Source: Nonomuraea guangzhouensis (lineage in GTDB: Bacteria; Actinomycetota; Actinomycetes; Streptosporangiales; Streptosporangiaceae). From it: DNA of 64,000 nucleotides. Under the pieces are notes generated by a model. The model saw only the letters and a list, made by a program, of their open reading frames with translations. It ran no database searches and was not told the origin of the DNA. This document shows positions 44,973 through 53,761 of this stretch, in pieces (position 1 is the first letter of the stretch; each line of letters begins with the position of its first letter). The position numbers and the translations under genes were made by a program. The stretch covers positions 186,001-250,000 of the forward strand of contig NZ_JAHKRM010000018.1 in the NCBI RefSeq assembly GCF_019396345.1. The letters are read 5' to 3'.

Positions 44973-45211
44973 CGACATAGCCGCCAGGGCCTGACGTCAC
45001 CGATGGCGGAGCTTCGATGGCGTGCCTTCAAACCACGAAGGCCGCACGAGGCTCCGCCTGTTCGCGCGCCCGGGAGCCGGACGGTCCGGTGCCCGGCGTG
45101 ATACGCCCCTGAACCGCGCAGCCACCGCGCACTGCCTCGGGGATCGATCTTCAGTCGAGCCGACTGCTCCTCGACGCGGACGGAGTCGGCGTAATCGCCG
45201 TCCTGAGCACG
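44973..45211. other. Intergenic region with nested hairpin
   Basis: No gene is seen. A nested hairpin (GGCGGAGC 45005-45012 with GCTCCGCC 45051-45058, inner CCTTC/GAAGG at 45025-45041) lies 32 nt after the small secreted protein and probably terminates it. Confidence 0.45.
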
Positions 45212-45826
45212 CTACCGGCCTCTGCGCACTTGCCGGTAGGTGGCCGGAGGCACCCCGTAGGCGGCGCGAAACGCGCGGTTGAAGTGTGCGTCGCTGAGAA
45301 AGCCCCAGCAGGCGCCGATGGAGCGGACGGGCACGTTGGCTTTCGTGGGATCCACCAGATCGCGACGGCATCGCTCGAGTCGCCGTTCGCGTATCCATGT
45401 CGCGACGCTCAGGCCGTTCCGCTGGAACAGGCTCTGGAGATGCCGAAGGGATACGTGATGGGCCGAGGCGATCGTCGCGGGCGACAGGTCGCGGTCTCCC
45501 AGTCGCTGCTCGATGAATCGTTGAATGCGCAGCAGCGGGACCATCTGCGAGTCATCGGTCGCCGGCGTGGTGCCCTTGCCGAGTTCGGAAACCAGGTGGT
45601 CGGCCACCGCGGCCTGCAGCGTTGTCGAGATCCGTACCGCGTCCTCGGTGGTCACGGCGCCTTCGTCGACCAGGTGGCGGAGGAAGACGGCGATCTGCGC
45701 CCCGATGTCGTCGCAGGCCTCGAGGAGCCGGTCCGGCGCCGTCGCGCTCGAGGCGACCGCACCATCGATGGCCGATGCGATCGCGACTCCGCAAGATGTC
45801 AGTCCCATGCCGCCGTGGTGGTCCAC
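45212..45826 (-). CDS. AraC-family regulator, N-terminally short
   Basis: The last 100 residues are a standard AraC double HTH (RIQRFIEQRLGDRDLSPATI, then WGFLSDAHFNRAFRAAYGVPP). Relatives of this subfamily are about 320 residues with an N-terminal AraC-binding domain; here the frame begins GTG 45826 (or ATG 45808) with only about 100 residues before the HTH and is closed by a stop just upstream. The sensor domain is therefore missing, and no remnant is visible in other frames of 45827-46048. It may still bind DNA. The target is unknown. Confidence 0.78.
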   Translation of the reverse strand: MDHHGGMGLTSCGVAIASAIDGAVASSATAPDRLLEACDDIGAQIAVFLRHLVDEGAVTTEDAVRISTTLQAAVADHLVSELGKGTTPATDDSQMVPLLRIQRFIEQRLGDRDLSPATIASAHHVSLRHLQSLFQRNGLSVATWIRERRLERCRRDLVDPTKANVPVRSIGACWGFLSDAHFNRAFRAAYGVPPATYRQVRRGR

Positions 45827-46048
45827 GCTGACGTGTCAGTGGCCGGCCGGCGGGTATGTCGCGGCCGTTGTCGTCCTTGGCCTGGTCGTCGAGCGGGGTG
45901 ATCGAGGCGATGGTAAATGCTGCGCATGTCTCTCCCGGTGACTGTCGTCGGTCAGCGCGGAGATGGTGACGCACTTGTTTGGCAAATCTCTGGCACGGCA
46001 CCTCCTCCCATCGGAGCCGTGCCTGATCGTCACCGCCGGCGAGCGGCC

Positions 46049-46645
46049 TCAGCTCGGCGACCAGGCCGGTGAGCGGCCGAGGAGTGCCACCACCCGGTCC
46101 AGGACCGGAGCGTCGTCCGCCACCGCCACCCCGGTCACGAACGCTCTGCCCGCACCACGCGTCTCCGGCGTGTCGGGCACCTGGGCGGCCACCGGCAGCG
46201 CGGCCTCGGCCAGGTCCTCGTCCACGTTCGCGGGGACGCCGAGCGCCTTGGCGAAGTCCCAGTCATGCACCACGCAGTCGACGAAGTGGAACCTGATCGC
46301 CAGCTTCGCGGGGAACGGACCGCCGTCACGGATCTCGGGCAGGTAGAACCTGCGATCAAGCACGCCCTCCTGGGCGAAGGCGGCCATCACCGCTCGCGCC
46401 GACGCCGCGTACTCCTCCACCGGGTCATCCCCCACCGGCCGCGGCTCCCACATGTCCAACCCGGACCGCTCCCCCGAGGCGGCGAAGGCGAAGCCGTGGT
46501 TCTGCACGATCTGGTGGGCGAGCAGATCGCGCACCGCCCAGCCGTCGCACGGGGTCTGCAGGTCCAGATCACCGGGCTTGATGGTCGCCACCAGGTCCAC
46601 GGTCGCCCGCACGGATCGCCGGTTGAGCTCAATGATGTCTACCAC
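46049..46645 (-). CDS. TIGR03086-type DinB/mycothiol-linked protein
   Basis: A 198-residue protein of the DinB_2/maleylpyruvate isomerase-like superfamily, common in mycothiol-producing actinobacteria. Signature elements: TPCDGWAVRDLLAHQI near the N terminus (metal-site His) and VDCVVHDWDFAKALG (second His). It overlaps the upstream SDR gene by 7 nt, so both are one transcript. It could be a mycothiol-dependent transferase or detoxification protein; the reaction is not known. Confidence 0.87.
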   Translation of the reverse strand: MVDIIELNRRSVRATVDLVATIKPGDLDLQTPCDGWAVRDLLAHQIVQNHGFAFAASGERSGLDMWEPRPVGDDPVEEYAASARAVMAAFAQEGVLDRRFYLPEIRDGGPFPAKLAIRFHFVDCVVHDWDFAKALGVPANVDEDLAEAALPVAAQVPDTPETRGAGRAFVTGVAVADDAPVLDRVVALLGRSPAWSPS

Positions 46646-47382
46646 GGCATTGTCCCCTCATCGTCGAAAAATCCCCCCGTGGGCCCATCAGGACCCAGGG
46701 TGGCCAATCTGACGATAATGGCCGCCCCGTCGGCCGCAGTACGAGTGATGCGCAGCCCGAGATCCTTGGTGAAGTCCGTCGCACAGGCTCCGGGAGCCGC
46801 GGCGTTGACCAGGATGCCGTCTTCGCCGAGCTCCTTGGCGTACTGGATCGTCAGCGCGTTGAGCGCCGTCTTGGACGGTGGATACACGGCCGAGGCCGGG
46901 AGTCCTGACATGTAGTGATCTGGGGTCGTGTGGTGGGTCAGGGAGCCGACACCGCTGGAGACGTTCACGATGCGGGCGGCGGGTGCGCGCCTGAGCAGGG
47001 GCAGGAACGCGTTCGTCACCATGAGCACACCGACGACGTTCGTCTCGAACACCTCGCGCACCAGCTCGGGCCGGGTGGTGCTGGGCGCATCGCCGGCTTG
47101 GTGGCCGGAGATGCCGGCGTTGTTGACGAGCACGTCCAGGTGCCCGAAGCGGTCGGCCACGTGGGCGGCGGCCGTCTGGATGGCGACGGGGTCGGTGACA
47201 TCGAGGACGAGCGGGTGGACGTCGGCGGAGGCGGAGCACAGCCTGGCGGCGGCCGCCTCGCCGCGCTGGGCGTCGCGGGCGGCGAGCAGCACGGTCATGC
47301 CTCTGGCCGCCAGTTGAGCGGCCACCTCGAAACCTATGCCCTTGTTCGCCCCGGTCACCAGGGCGATCGTCGTTGCGGTCAT
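46639..47382 (-). CDS. SDR-family oxidoreductase
   Basis: A 247-residue short-chain dehydrogenase: TGANKGIGFEVA cofactor site, NNAGISG, and a catalytic region in which AVYPPSK supplies Tyr-x3-Lys. It is divergent from a LysR gene 70 bp away and overlaps the DinB-like gene, so SDR plus DinB protein form a LysR-controlled pair, perhaps for detoxifying an electrophile. The substrate is unknown. Confidence 0.92.
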   Translation of the reverse strand: MTATTIALVTGANKGIGFEVAAQLAARGMTVLLAARDAQRGEAAAARLCSASADVHPLVLDVTDPVAIQTAAAHVADRFGHLDVLVNNAGISGHQAGDAPSTTRPELVREVFETNVVGVLMVTNAFLPLLRRAPAARIVNVSSGVGSLTHHTTPDHYMSGLPASAVYPPSKTALNALTIQYAKELGEDGILVNAAAPGACATDFTKDLGLRITRTAADGAAIIVRLATLGPDGPTGGFFDDEGTMPW

Positions 47383-47440
47383 TCCCCGAGCACACCACCG
47401 CCGGCCGTCGCCGGGCCAACACCATCTGAGTCAGTCTCGA

Positions 47441-47453
47441 TACCCTACGGGTA
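47441..47453 (+). promoter_or_regulatory. Palindrome at the LysR start
   Basis: TACCC-TAC-GGGTA overlaps the LysR start codon and lies in the divergent promoter region, as expected for an autoregulatory LysR site (T-N11-A). Confidence 0.45.
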
Positions 47454-48370
47454 TGGAGACGCGTGAGCTGGCCTATTTCGCCGCCGTCGCCGAGGAACTG
47501 CACTTCGGCCGGGCGGCCGAACGGCTGGGGATCGCGCAGCCGCCACTGTCGAGGGCGATCCAGAAGCTCGAACGGCGACTCGGCGTGCTCCTGTTCGACC
47601 GCTCGGGACGCCGGGTGGCGCTCACCCCGGCGGGCGAGGTGCTGGCCAGGGAGGCCGCCAAGGCCCTGGACGCGATGGCGGCGGCCGAACACCGCACCCG
47701 CAGGGCGGGGCTGACCGAGCCTCGGCTCGTGGTGGCCCTGAAGCCGGGCGGCGACGGCGCGCTGCTCCCGGACATCCTGGCCGCCTACCAGGAGTGCCCG
47801 GACGCGCTGCCGGTGGAGGTGGTGCTGTGCGGGGTGGCGGAGCGGGCCCGGCTGCTGCGTGACGGCACGGCGGACGTGGCGTTCCTGCACAGCCCCTGGG
47901 AGGACCTGACGGGGTTCGACACGGAGCCGCTGCTGGTGGAGGGCGGGGTGGCCGTCGTGCCGGCCCGGCACCCGCTGGCGGCGCGGCCGTTCGTCCACCT
48001 CGCCGACCTGGACGCCGAGCCGACTCCGCGCTGGCCCGATCCCCGCACCTCCGAGGCGTCTGTCGCGTCCCGGTCGGCGGGCGGGTTCGAGCCGCACGTC
48101 GCTTCGGGGCTGCGGGCGGGTGATGCCGCTCAGCTCATGCAGCTCGTCGCCCTCGGCAGGCTGATCGCCGTCGTCCCCGAGTCGGTCAGGGAGCAGGTAC
48201 GCCGCGATCTGGCCTGCGTGCCCGTCGTCGACGCCGCCCCCACCACGGTCGTCCTGGCCTGGCCCGAACAGACCCGCTCCCCCGCCCTGGCCGCCTTCGT
48301 CCGCACCGCGGCGGACGTCGCAGCCGGAGCTGTGACACGGCGACCCGCGGTCGCCCCAGGGACCAGATGA
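47453..48370 (+). CDS. LysR-family transcriptional regulator
   Basis: A 305-residue LysR regulator. The N-terminal winged HTH is ELAYFAAVAEELHFGRAAER with AQPPLSRAIQKLE; the C-terminal periplasmic-binding-like effector domain follows (about 90-290). ATG 47453 is the family start; the longer frame runs into the SDR promoter. It should control the divergent SDR/DinB operon. Confidence 0.93.
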   Translation: METRELAYFAAVAEELHFGRAAERLGIAQPPLSRAIQKLERRLGVLLFDRSGRRVALTPAGEVLAREAAKALDAMAAAEHRTRRAGLTEPRLVVALKPGGDGALLPDILAAYQECPDALPVEVVLCGVAERARLLRDGTADVAFLHSPWEDLTGFDTEPLLVEGGVAVVPARHPLAARPFVHLADLDAEPTPRWPDPRTSEASVASRSAGGFEPHVASGLRAGDAAQLMQLVALGRLIAVVPESVREQVRRDLACVPVVDAAPTTVVLAWPEQTRSPALAAFVRTAADVAAGAVTRRPAVAPGTR

Positions 48371-48535
48371 CCGACCACGCGACGGGGACCACATGACCGA
48401 CCACGGCACGCGTGACCTATGCGATGCCGTCCGGTTGGACGCGCGGGGACCGGGCGGCGCGCGCCCGCGCTCTGGCGGGTTGTCGGTGACACGGAGGGCT
48501 CGGCGCTCAGGGGCCAGCCCGGATGACGATAGTTT

Positions 48536-49504
48536 GTGCCTGTGACAGCTATCGATCCCACCGTGACCGGCGCGCACGCCATCGGGCTCGCGACCATCGC
48601 CACTGACGGCACCGTACTTGACACCTGGTTCCCCGCCCCGCAACTGGGCGACCCGCCCGTGACGGGCACCGAGCGGCTTTCCGCCGAGGAGGCCGGTGAG
48701 CTGGCCTCGCTGGTGGGGCCCGACCCGGCCAGGGGCGTCGAGGTGGTCGCCGTGCGCACCGGCATCGCCAAGCTCTCCGAGCCGCCGGCGGACGCGCACG
48801 ACGCCTACCTCAGGCTGCACCTGCTCTCCGCCCGCCTGGTCAGGCCGCACGGGCTGAGTCTCGACAACCTGTTCTCCCTGCTGGCGAACGTCGTGTGGAC
48901 CAACTTCGGGCCGTGTCCGGTAGAGGGGTTCGAGCAGGCCCGGCTGAGGTTGCGGGCCAGGGGCGCGGTGACGGTGTATGGGGTGGACAAGTTCCCGCGG
49001 ATGGTCGACTACGTGCTGCCGACGGGCGTGCGGATCGCCGACGCCGACCGAGTACGCCTCGGCGCGCACCTGGCCACCGGCACCACGGTGATGCACGAGG
49101 GCTTCGTGAACTTCAACGCCGGCACGCTGGGCGCCTCGATGGTGGAGGGCCGCGTCTCGGCGGGGGTGCTCGTCGGCGACGGCTCCGACGTGGGCGGCGG
49201 CGCCTCGATCATGGGCACGCTCTCGGGCGGCGGCAAGGAGGTCATCTCCATCGGCGAACGCTGCCTGCTGGGCGCGAACGCGGGCGTCGGCATCTCGCTG
49301 GGCGACGACTGCGTGGTGGAAGCGGGCCTCTACATCACGGCCGGCACCAAGGTCGCCCTCCCGGACGGCCGCATCGTCAAGGCGAAGTCCCTGTCCGGCA
49401 CGAACGGCCTGCTGTTCCGCCGCAACTCCCAGACGGGCGCCGTGGAAGCCGCTCCCCGCGCCGGCGGCCCCGTGGAGCTCAACGCCTCCCTCCACGCCAA
49501 CTAA
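48536..49504 (+). CDS. dapD: Tetrahydrodipicolinate N-succinyltransferase
   Basis: Fourth step of the succinylase route to diaminopimelate and lysine. The 322-residue protein has an N-terminal helical domain and a left-handed beta-helix of hexapeptide repeats (TGTTVMHEGFVNFNAGTLG, VLVGDGSDVGGGASIMGTLS). It is the actinobacterial form, longer than E. coli DapD. Start is GTG 48536 or GTG 48542, two codons apart; neither has a clear ribosome binding site. No other dap gene is near. Confidence 0.95.
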   Translation: MPVTAIDPTVTGAHAIGLATIATDGTVLDTWFPAPQLGDPPVTGTERLSAEEAGELASLVGPDPARGVEVVAVRTGIAKLSEPPADAHDAYLRLHLLSARLVRPHGLSLDNLFSLLANVVWTNFGPCPVEGFEQARLRLRARGAVTVYGVDKFPRMVDYVLPTGVRIADADRVRLGAHLATGTTVMHEGFVNFNAGTLGASMVEGRVSAGVLVGDGSDVGGGASIMGTLSGGGKEVISIGERCLLGANAGVGISLGDDCVVEAGLYITAGTKVALPDGRIVKAKSLSGTNGLLFRRNSQTGAVEAAPRAGGPVELNASLHAN

Positions 49505-49591
49505 CTCGAGCTCAGTCAGTTACTGCGCCTCGGACACGCTCCTCCGGCGGAGGCGGCGCCGCACTTCACTGGACCGCATTTTTCCGATCCA

Positions 49592-49702
49592 TTACGGCCA
49601 GCCCGGTGAGCCCCACCCGCCACACGGGGCTGAGCCCTGTCCAGGGACACGCTCCTCCGGTGGAGACGGCTGGCCGCCGTGACGTGCGCATGGTCGGCCA
49701 TG
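49592..49702 (-). repeat. Dispersed 110-bp repeat, copy A (inverted)
   Basis: On the minus strand it shares with copies B and C the blocks GCGCACGTCACGGCG, GGAGCGT, CCCTGGA and CACCGGGCTGGCCGTAA in the same order and spacing. It lies downstream of dapD in opposite orientation to copy B. A partial extra copy of the GACACGCTCCTCCGG segment lies at about 49534-49550. Confidence 0.85.
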
Positions 49703-49734
49703 GCTTCCGTGTGGTCGACCAAGTGCGCGATCCC

Positions 49735-49853
49735 GTCCACAGCGGCACTCCCCGTGGACACGACCCCCCGAAATCCTGTCCACGGCGGCCCACCCCCGTG
49801 GGACAGTTCCTCGGAAGACCTGTCCACGGGCGCACTCCCCCAGCGGACAGGTC
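49735..49853. repeat. Cluster of three related hairpins (GTCCAC family)
   Basis: Three successive stem-loops: GTCCAC/GTGGAC (49735-49759), CTGTCCAC/GTGGGACAG with one bulge (49776-49806) and GACCTGTCC/GGACAGGTC, a perfect 9-bp stem (49817-49853). They share the loop motif GCGGC(C)CAC(T)CCCC and are spaced about 41 bp apart. They lie between repeat copies A and B. Confidence 0.8.
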
Positions 49854-49922
49854 CGGACACCATGACGTGCACCCCCACCCAGCGCAGCAACCCACCACCC
49901 ACCGGCACACACCGCCCACGGA

Positions 49923-50032
49923 GACGGCCAAGAATGCGCACGTCACGGCGGCATGCAGGTGAAGCGGAGGAGCGTTCCCCTGGAGGGCCCTCAGCCGATC
50001 ACCCAGGGTGGGTCTTACCGGGCTGGCCGTAA
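49923..50032 (+). repeat. Dispersed 110-bp repeat, copy B
   Basis: Same block order as copy A (reverse complement) and copy C, with GCGCACGTCACGGCG at the 5' side and TACCGGGCTGGCCGTAA at the 3' side, followed by AAAAA. It lies downstream of pyk, 31 bp from its stop. Confidence 0.85.
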
Positions 50033-50063
50033 AAAATAGCCCTAAAAGGTTTTGCCCAAATAA

Positions 50064-51491
50064 TCAGTGGTGAGAGACCGCCGAGCCGATCGTGTGGACG
50101 CGGAGGGCGTTGGTGGAGCCCGGGGTGCCGGGAGGGGAGCCGGCCACGATGACCACCTTGTCGCCCTTCTCCAGGCGGCCCAGCGTCAGCAGCGACGCCT
50201 CCACCTGACGCACCATGTCGTCCGTGTGATGGACGAACGGCACGTGGAACGTCTCCACCCCCCACGTCAGCGACAGCTGCCCCCGCACGTGCGGCGCCGA
50301 GGTGAAGGCCAGCAGCGGGATCGGGGAGCGGTAGCGGGCCAGGCGGCGGGCCGTCTCGCCGGACATGGTGAACGCGATCAGCGCCTTGGCGCCGACGATC
50401 GCGCCGACCTCGGCGGCGGCGCGGGCGATGGCGCCGCCCGTCGTCTCCGGCAGGCGCTCCAGAGAGTGGGTGGCGTGCAGCGAGTGCTCCTCCGCCGCGC
50501 GGGCGATGCGGTCCATGGTGGAGACCGACTCGATGGGATAGTTGCCCACCGAGGTCTCGCCCGAGAGCATGACCGCGTCGGCGCCGTCCATGACCGCGTA
50601 GGCGACGTCGGACGCCTCGGCGCGGGTGGGCCGGGGCGCGCTCATCATCGAGTCGAGCATCTGCGTGGCGACGATGACCGGGCGGGCCTTCTCGCGGCAG
50701 AGCTCGATGATGCGCCGCTGGACGATCGGCACCTGCTCCAGCGGCAGCTCGACGCCCAGGTCACCGCGGGCGACCATGATGCCGTCGAACGCCTCGACGA
50801 TCTCGGGCAGGCGGTCGACCGCCTGCGGCTTCTCGATCTTGGCGAGCAGCGGGAGCCGGACGGCCTCCTGCTCCATGATGTTGCGCACCACGTCGGCGTC
50901 GGACGGGCGCCGGACGAAGGACAGGGCGATCATGTCGAAGCCGGTGCGCAGTGCCCAGCGCAGGTCGGCCTCGTCCTTGTCGGTGAGCGCCGGTGCGCTG
51001 ACGTTGATGCCCGGCAGGTTGAGGCCCTTGTTGTCGGAGATCATGCCGCCGATGACCACCCGCGTGATGACGCGGTCACCCTCGACGGCGGTGGCCTCCA
51101 GGACGAGGCGGCCGTCGTCGACCAGGATGGTGTCGCCGGGGCGTACGTCACCCGGCAGGCCCTTGTAGGTGGTCGAGACCTGCTCCCGGTCACCCGGCAC
51201 GTCTTCGGTGGTGATCGTGAAGACGTCGCCGAAACCGAGCCGGACCGGGCCTTCCTCGAACCTGCCGACACGGATCTTGGGTCCCTGCAGGTCGGCGAGC
51301 ACGCCTACACCGCGGCCGAGGTCGGCCGCCACCTCCCTGACGCGGTCGTATACCTCTCGGTGCATGTCATGGTCGCCATGACTGAGGTTGAACCGGGCCA
51401 CGTCCATGCCGGCGGCGATCAGCTCGCGCAGGCGTTCAGGGGAGGACGTGGCGGGACCTAGGGTGCAGACTATTTTCGCGCGACGAGTCAC
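50064..51491 (-). CDS. pyk: Pyruvate kinase
   Basis: Converts phosphoenolpyruvate and ADP to pyruvate and ATP. The 475-residue protein has the N-terminal TRRAKIVCTLGPATSS, MDVARFNLSHGDH, the metal/catalytic segment VARGDLGVELPLEQVPIVQ and TQMLDSM, and the C-terminal allosteric domain. I chose GTG 51491 (AGGTAGGA upstream), the family start; the longer frame into 51794 is a shadow. Copy B of the dispersed repeat follows the stop. Confidence 0.97.
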   Translation of the reverse strand: MTRRAKIVCTLGPATSSPERLRELIAAGMDVARFNLSHGDHDMHREVYDRVREVAADLGRGVGVLADLQGPKIRVGRFEEGPVRLGFGDVFTITTEDVPGDREQVSTTYKGLPGDVRPGDTILVDDGRLVLEATAVEGDRVITRVVIGGMISDNKGLNLPGINVSAPALTDKDEADLRWALRTGFDMIALSFVRRPSDADVVRNIMEQEAVRLPLLAKIEKPQAVDRLPEIVEAFDGIMVARGDLGVELPLEQVPIVQRRIIELCREKARPVIVATQMLDSMMSAPRPTRAEASDVAYAVMDGADAVMLSGETSVGNYPIESVSTMDRIARAAEEHSLHATHSLERLPETTGGAIARAAAEVGAIVGAKALIAFTMSGETARRLARYRSPIPLLAFTSAPHVRGQLSLTWGVETFHVPFVHHTDDMVRQVEASLLTLGRLEKGDKVVIVAGSPPGTPGSTNALRVHTIGSAVSHH

Positions 51492-51526
51492 GAGTCCTAC
51501 CTTAATTGGTACAGACCACTTGGCTG

Positions 51527-51877
51527 TCATTGACGACGCAGAACGTACCCGACGTAGGAGAACAACACGAGAATGGCAACCCCCAGGCGCGCCAAGTTCG
51601 CGTATTCCTCCGGGTAGATCACGCCTTCGATGTAGTGGTCGATGAAGCCGGTGGGTGGGAGGCCCTGGAGGCCGGCGCCGCGGCGCCCCCAATCCTCTAC
51701 GACCGTAAGCGGGCACTCTACACCTGTGGCCAGCGAGAGCAGGCCCCAGGCCACGACCGCCAGATGGACCCAGATCGTGCGCCGCCAGCGCCACGCGACA
51801 TACCCGCCCACGGCCATGTAGGCCAGAAAGGCGAAGTGCACCACCATCGCGGCATCCGCGATGAGGCGATACATCAT
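51527..51877 (-). CDS. DUF2784-family membrane protein
   Basis: A 116-residue protein with about three or four hydrophobic segments and the DUF2784 pattern: DAAMVVHFAFLAYMAVGGY, then CPLTVVEDWGR and FIDHYIEGVIYPEEY. The function of the family is unknown; it is often found near unrelated genes. Its start overlaps the subtilase stop (ATGA), so it is translationally coupled to that gene. Confidence 0.9.
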   Translation of the reverse strand: MMYRLIADAAMVVHFAFLAYMAVGGYVAWRWRRTIWVHLAVVAWGLLSLATGVECPLTVVEDWGRRGAGLQGLPPTGFIDHYIEGVIYPEEYANLARLGVAILVLFSYVGYVLRRQ

Positions 51878-53658
51878 GGTCTGACGGTAGCCGCCTTCCA
51901 GGCGTCGACGATGCCGCGGCCGTAGAACCCGTTCTTGGACTTGCCGCCCTGGCAGGTCTGCTTGTCGCTCTCGCCGAAGACCTCGTAGGTGTACGTACGG
52001 GGCGACGGGCACGCCTTACGGTCGGCGGTCTGGTACAGGAGCTTCTCGACCGTGGCAGGGGAGAGCGTCAGGCCGCCCTTGCCGGGCTTGCCGAAGCGGC
52101 TGATCAGGATCGCGGCGACACCGGTCACGTGCGGGGACGCCATCGAGGTCCCGTCGAGGTACTGGTAGTAGGAGCAGGTCCCGCCGGCGCAGGAACGGAC
52201 GACCGCGCTGCTCTTCGGCTTGCCCGACTTGTCGATCATCCCCGTACGGCGGAGCACGGCCTCGGGGGCGGCGGCCAGGATCGACCTGGTGGCCGAGGAG
52301 CCCTTGCCGTCCCCCGCGTCGCCGCCGGGTGCGGCCAGGTCGTTCTGCTCGATCCCGTAGTCGCTGTAGCTGGCCTTGCGGCCGGACGGGCCCACCGCGG
52401 AGACCGCGATGACGCCCTTGGACTCGGCGGGCACGTTGATGCAGGAGTTGTCGATCTTGCGGGTCTTCTCGTCGCCGCGCGGGTAGCCGGGGCTGCTCTT
52501 GTCGACCTTGGGCTTGCCCAGGTCGGTGGAGCCGTTGCCGAGCGCGGAGATGAGCGTGACGCCCTTCTTGCGGGCGTAGTCGAGTGCCCGCTGCATGCCG
52601 GTGATGATCGCGCGCTGCTGCAGCTGCTGCTTCTTGCTGTCGGCCTTGTTGTGGGCGCAGTTGAACAGCCACGGGTCGACGTAGTAGCTCATGTTCACCA
52701 CGTCCACGCCGATGTCGGCCGCGTACGTGAGCGCGTCGAGGCTGGGCTTGAGGAAGAAGAACCCGGAGTCCTGCCCCGCCCTGATGTTGACCAGCTGCAC
52801 GTCCGGCGCCACGCCCGCGATGCCGATGTGGTTCAGCGGGGAGCCGATCGTGCTGGCCACGTGGGTGCCGTGGCCCTCGTCGTCCTCGTCGACCGGGTCC
52901 TTGCAGCTCGCCACCTCGCACGGGCCGTCGAGGGTGTCGCCGTTCTCGTCTTTCGGCTTGTCGGTGACGAAGTTGCGGCTGAGGGAGCGGTTGAAGTTCG
53001 GGGCGATGTCGGGGTGCTTGCCGTCGATGCCGGTGTCGATGACGCCGACGAGCACCTTCTTGGTGCCGGGCGCCTTCTTGTTGGCGCGGTCGGCGCCGAT
53101 CATCCTCATGTCCCACTGACGGCCGGCGAGCGGCTCTCCCACGATGGCCCTCATGGCCGACGCGTCGGGAAACGCCCGCGGCACCAGCGAGCCCCGGACA
53201 CCGGACGCGAGCGCGCCCGCGCCCGTCATGGTGTGGTCAGCGGAAGCACCCGTCGCGCGCCGGTCGCCGGAAGCGAGAGCGCCCGCCGTGTTCCGGGCGC
53301 CCGACGCGCTCACACCCGCTGTGCTCGGGGCACTGGAGGCGGGCGTGGTCGCGAAGCCGATCTCGCGGTCGGTCGTGACGCCGACGACGGACTGGTCCGA
53401 ACCGAGGGCGTCGACGAACGCGTCGCCGCCGCCCTTGGCCAGGACGTAGCCGAGCTTGGTGTCGGTGGTGACGATGTGGCCGCCCGCGTGCTCGACCGCG
53501 GCGAGCGCCGCCGGCGCCCGCCCGTCGGCATAGAAGACGAGGTACTCCTTGTCCGGTCCGGTGCCCGCCCCCGCCTTGGGAGAAGCTGCAGAAGGCGCGC
53601 ACGACGCGAGCGAGACTGCGACCGTCAAAGCCATGAGACCCGAGGCGAATCGCCTCAT
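51874..53658 (-). CDS. Lipoprotein subtilase (S8 family serine peptidase)
   Basis: A 594-residue secreted protease. Lipobox VSLASC (Cys20), an inhibitor I9-like prodomain (about 36-100), an Ala/Ser/Gly-rich stretch (about 105-155) and the catalytic domain with D208 (VIDTGIDGKHPD), H263 (GHGTHVAS) and S505 (GTSMASPHV). The C terminus has a probable disulfide pair. ATG 53658 has GGGGGA just upstream. Anchoring by a lipid keeps it at the cell surface. Downstream it is coupled to the DUF2784 gene. Confidence 0.95.
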   Translation of the reverse strand: MRRFASGLMALTVAVSLASCAPSAASPKAGAGTGPDKEYLVFYADGRAPAALAAVEHAGGHIVTTDTKLGYVLAKGGGDAFVDALGSDQSVVGVTTDREIGFATTPASSAPSTAGVSASGARNTAGALASGDRRATGASADHTMTGAGALASGVRGSLVPRAFPDASAMRAIVGEPLAGRQWDMRMIGADRANKKAPGTKKVLVGVIDTGIDGKHPDIAPNFNRSLSRNFVTDKPKDENGDTLDGPCEVASCKDPVDEDDEGHGTHVASTIGSPLNHIGIAGVAPDVQLVNIRAGQDSGFFFLKPSLDALTYAADIGVDVVNMSYYVDPWLFNCAHNKADSKKQQLQQRAIITGMQRALDYARKKGVTLISALGNGSTDLGKPKVDKSSPGYPRGDEKTRKIDNSCINVPAESKGVIAVSAVGPSGRKASYSDYGIEQNDLAAPGGDAGDGKGSSATRSILAAAPEAVLRRTGMIDKSGKPKSSAVVRSCAGGTCSYYQYLDGTSMASPHVTGVAAILISRFGKPGKGGLTLSPATVEKLLYQTADRKACPSPRTYTYEVFGESDKQTCQGGKSKNGFYGRGIVDAWKAATVRP

Positions 53659-53761
53659 TGTTCCCCCATTCACCACGTCACCCCAGAAAATGCATCTTCC
53701 CGACCCAAGTCGCCAGATGCAACTTTGTCGCAAAATTTCGGTCCTTGTGGGGCAAAATTGG

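Noticed and set aside
48371..48535. Possible small gene between lysR and dapD
   Set aside because: No frame with a start, ribosome binding site and protein-like composition.
49735..49853. CRISPR-like array of palindromic repeats
   Set aside because: Only three hairpins with different stems and similar, not unique, intervening DNA.
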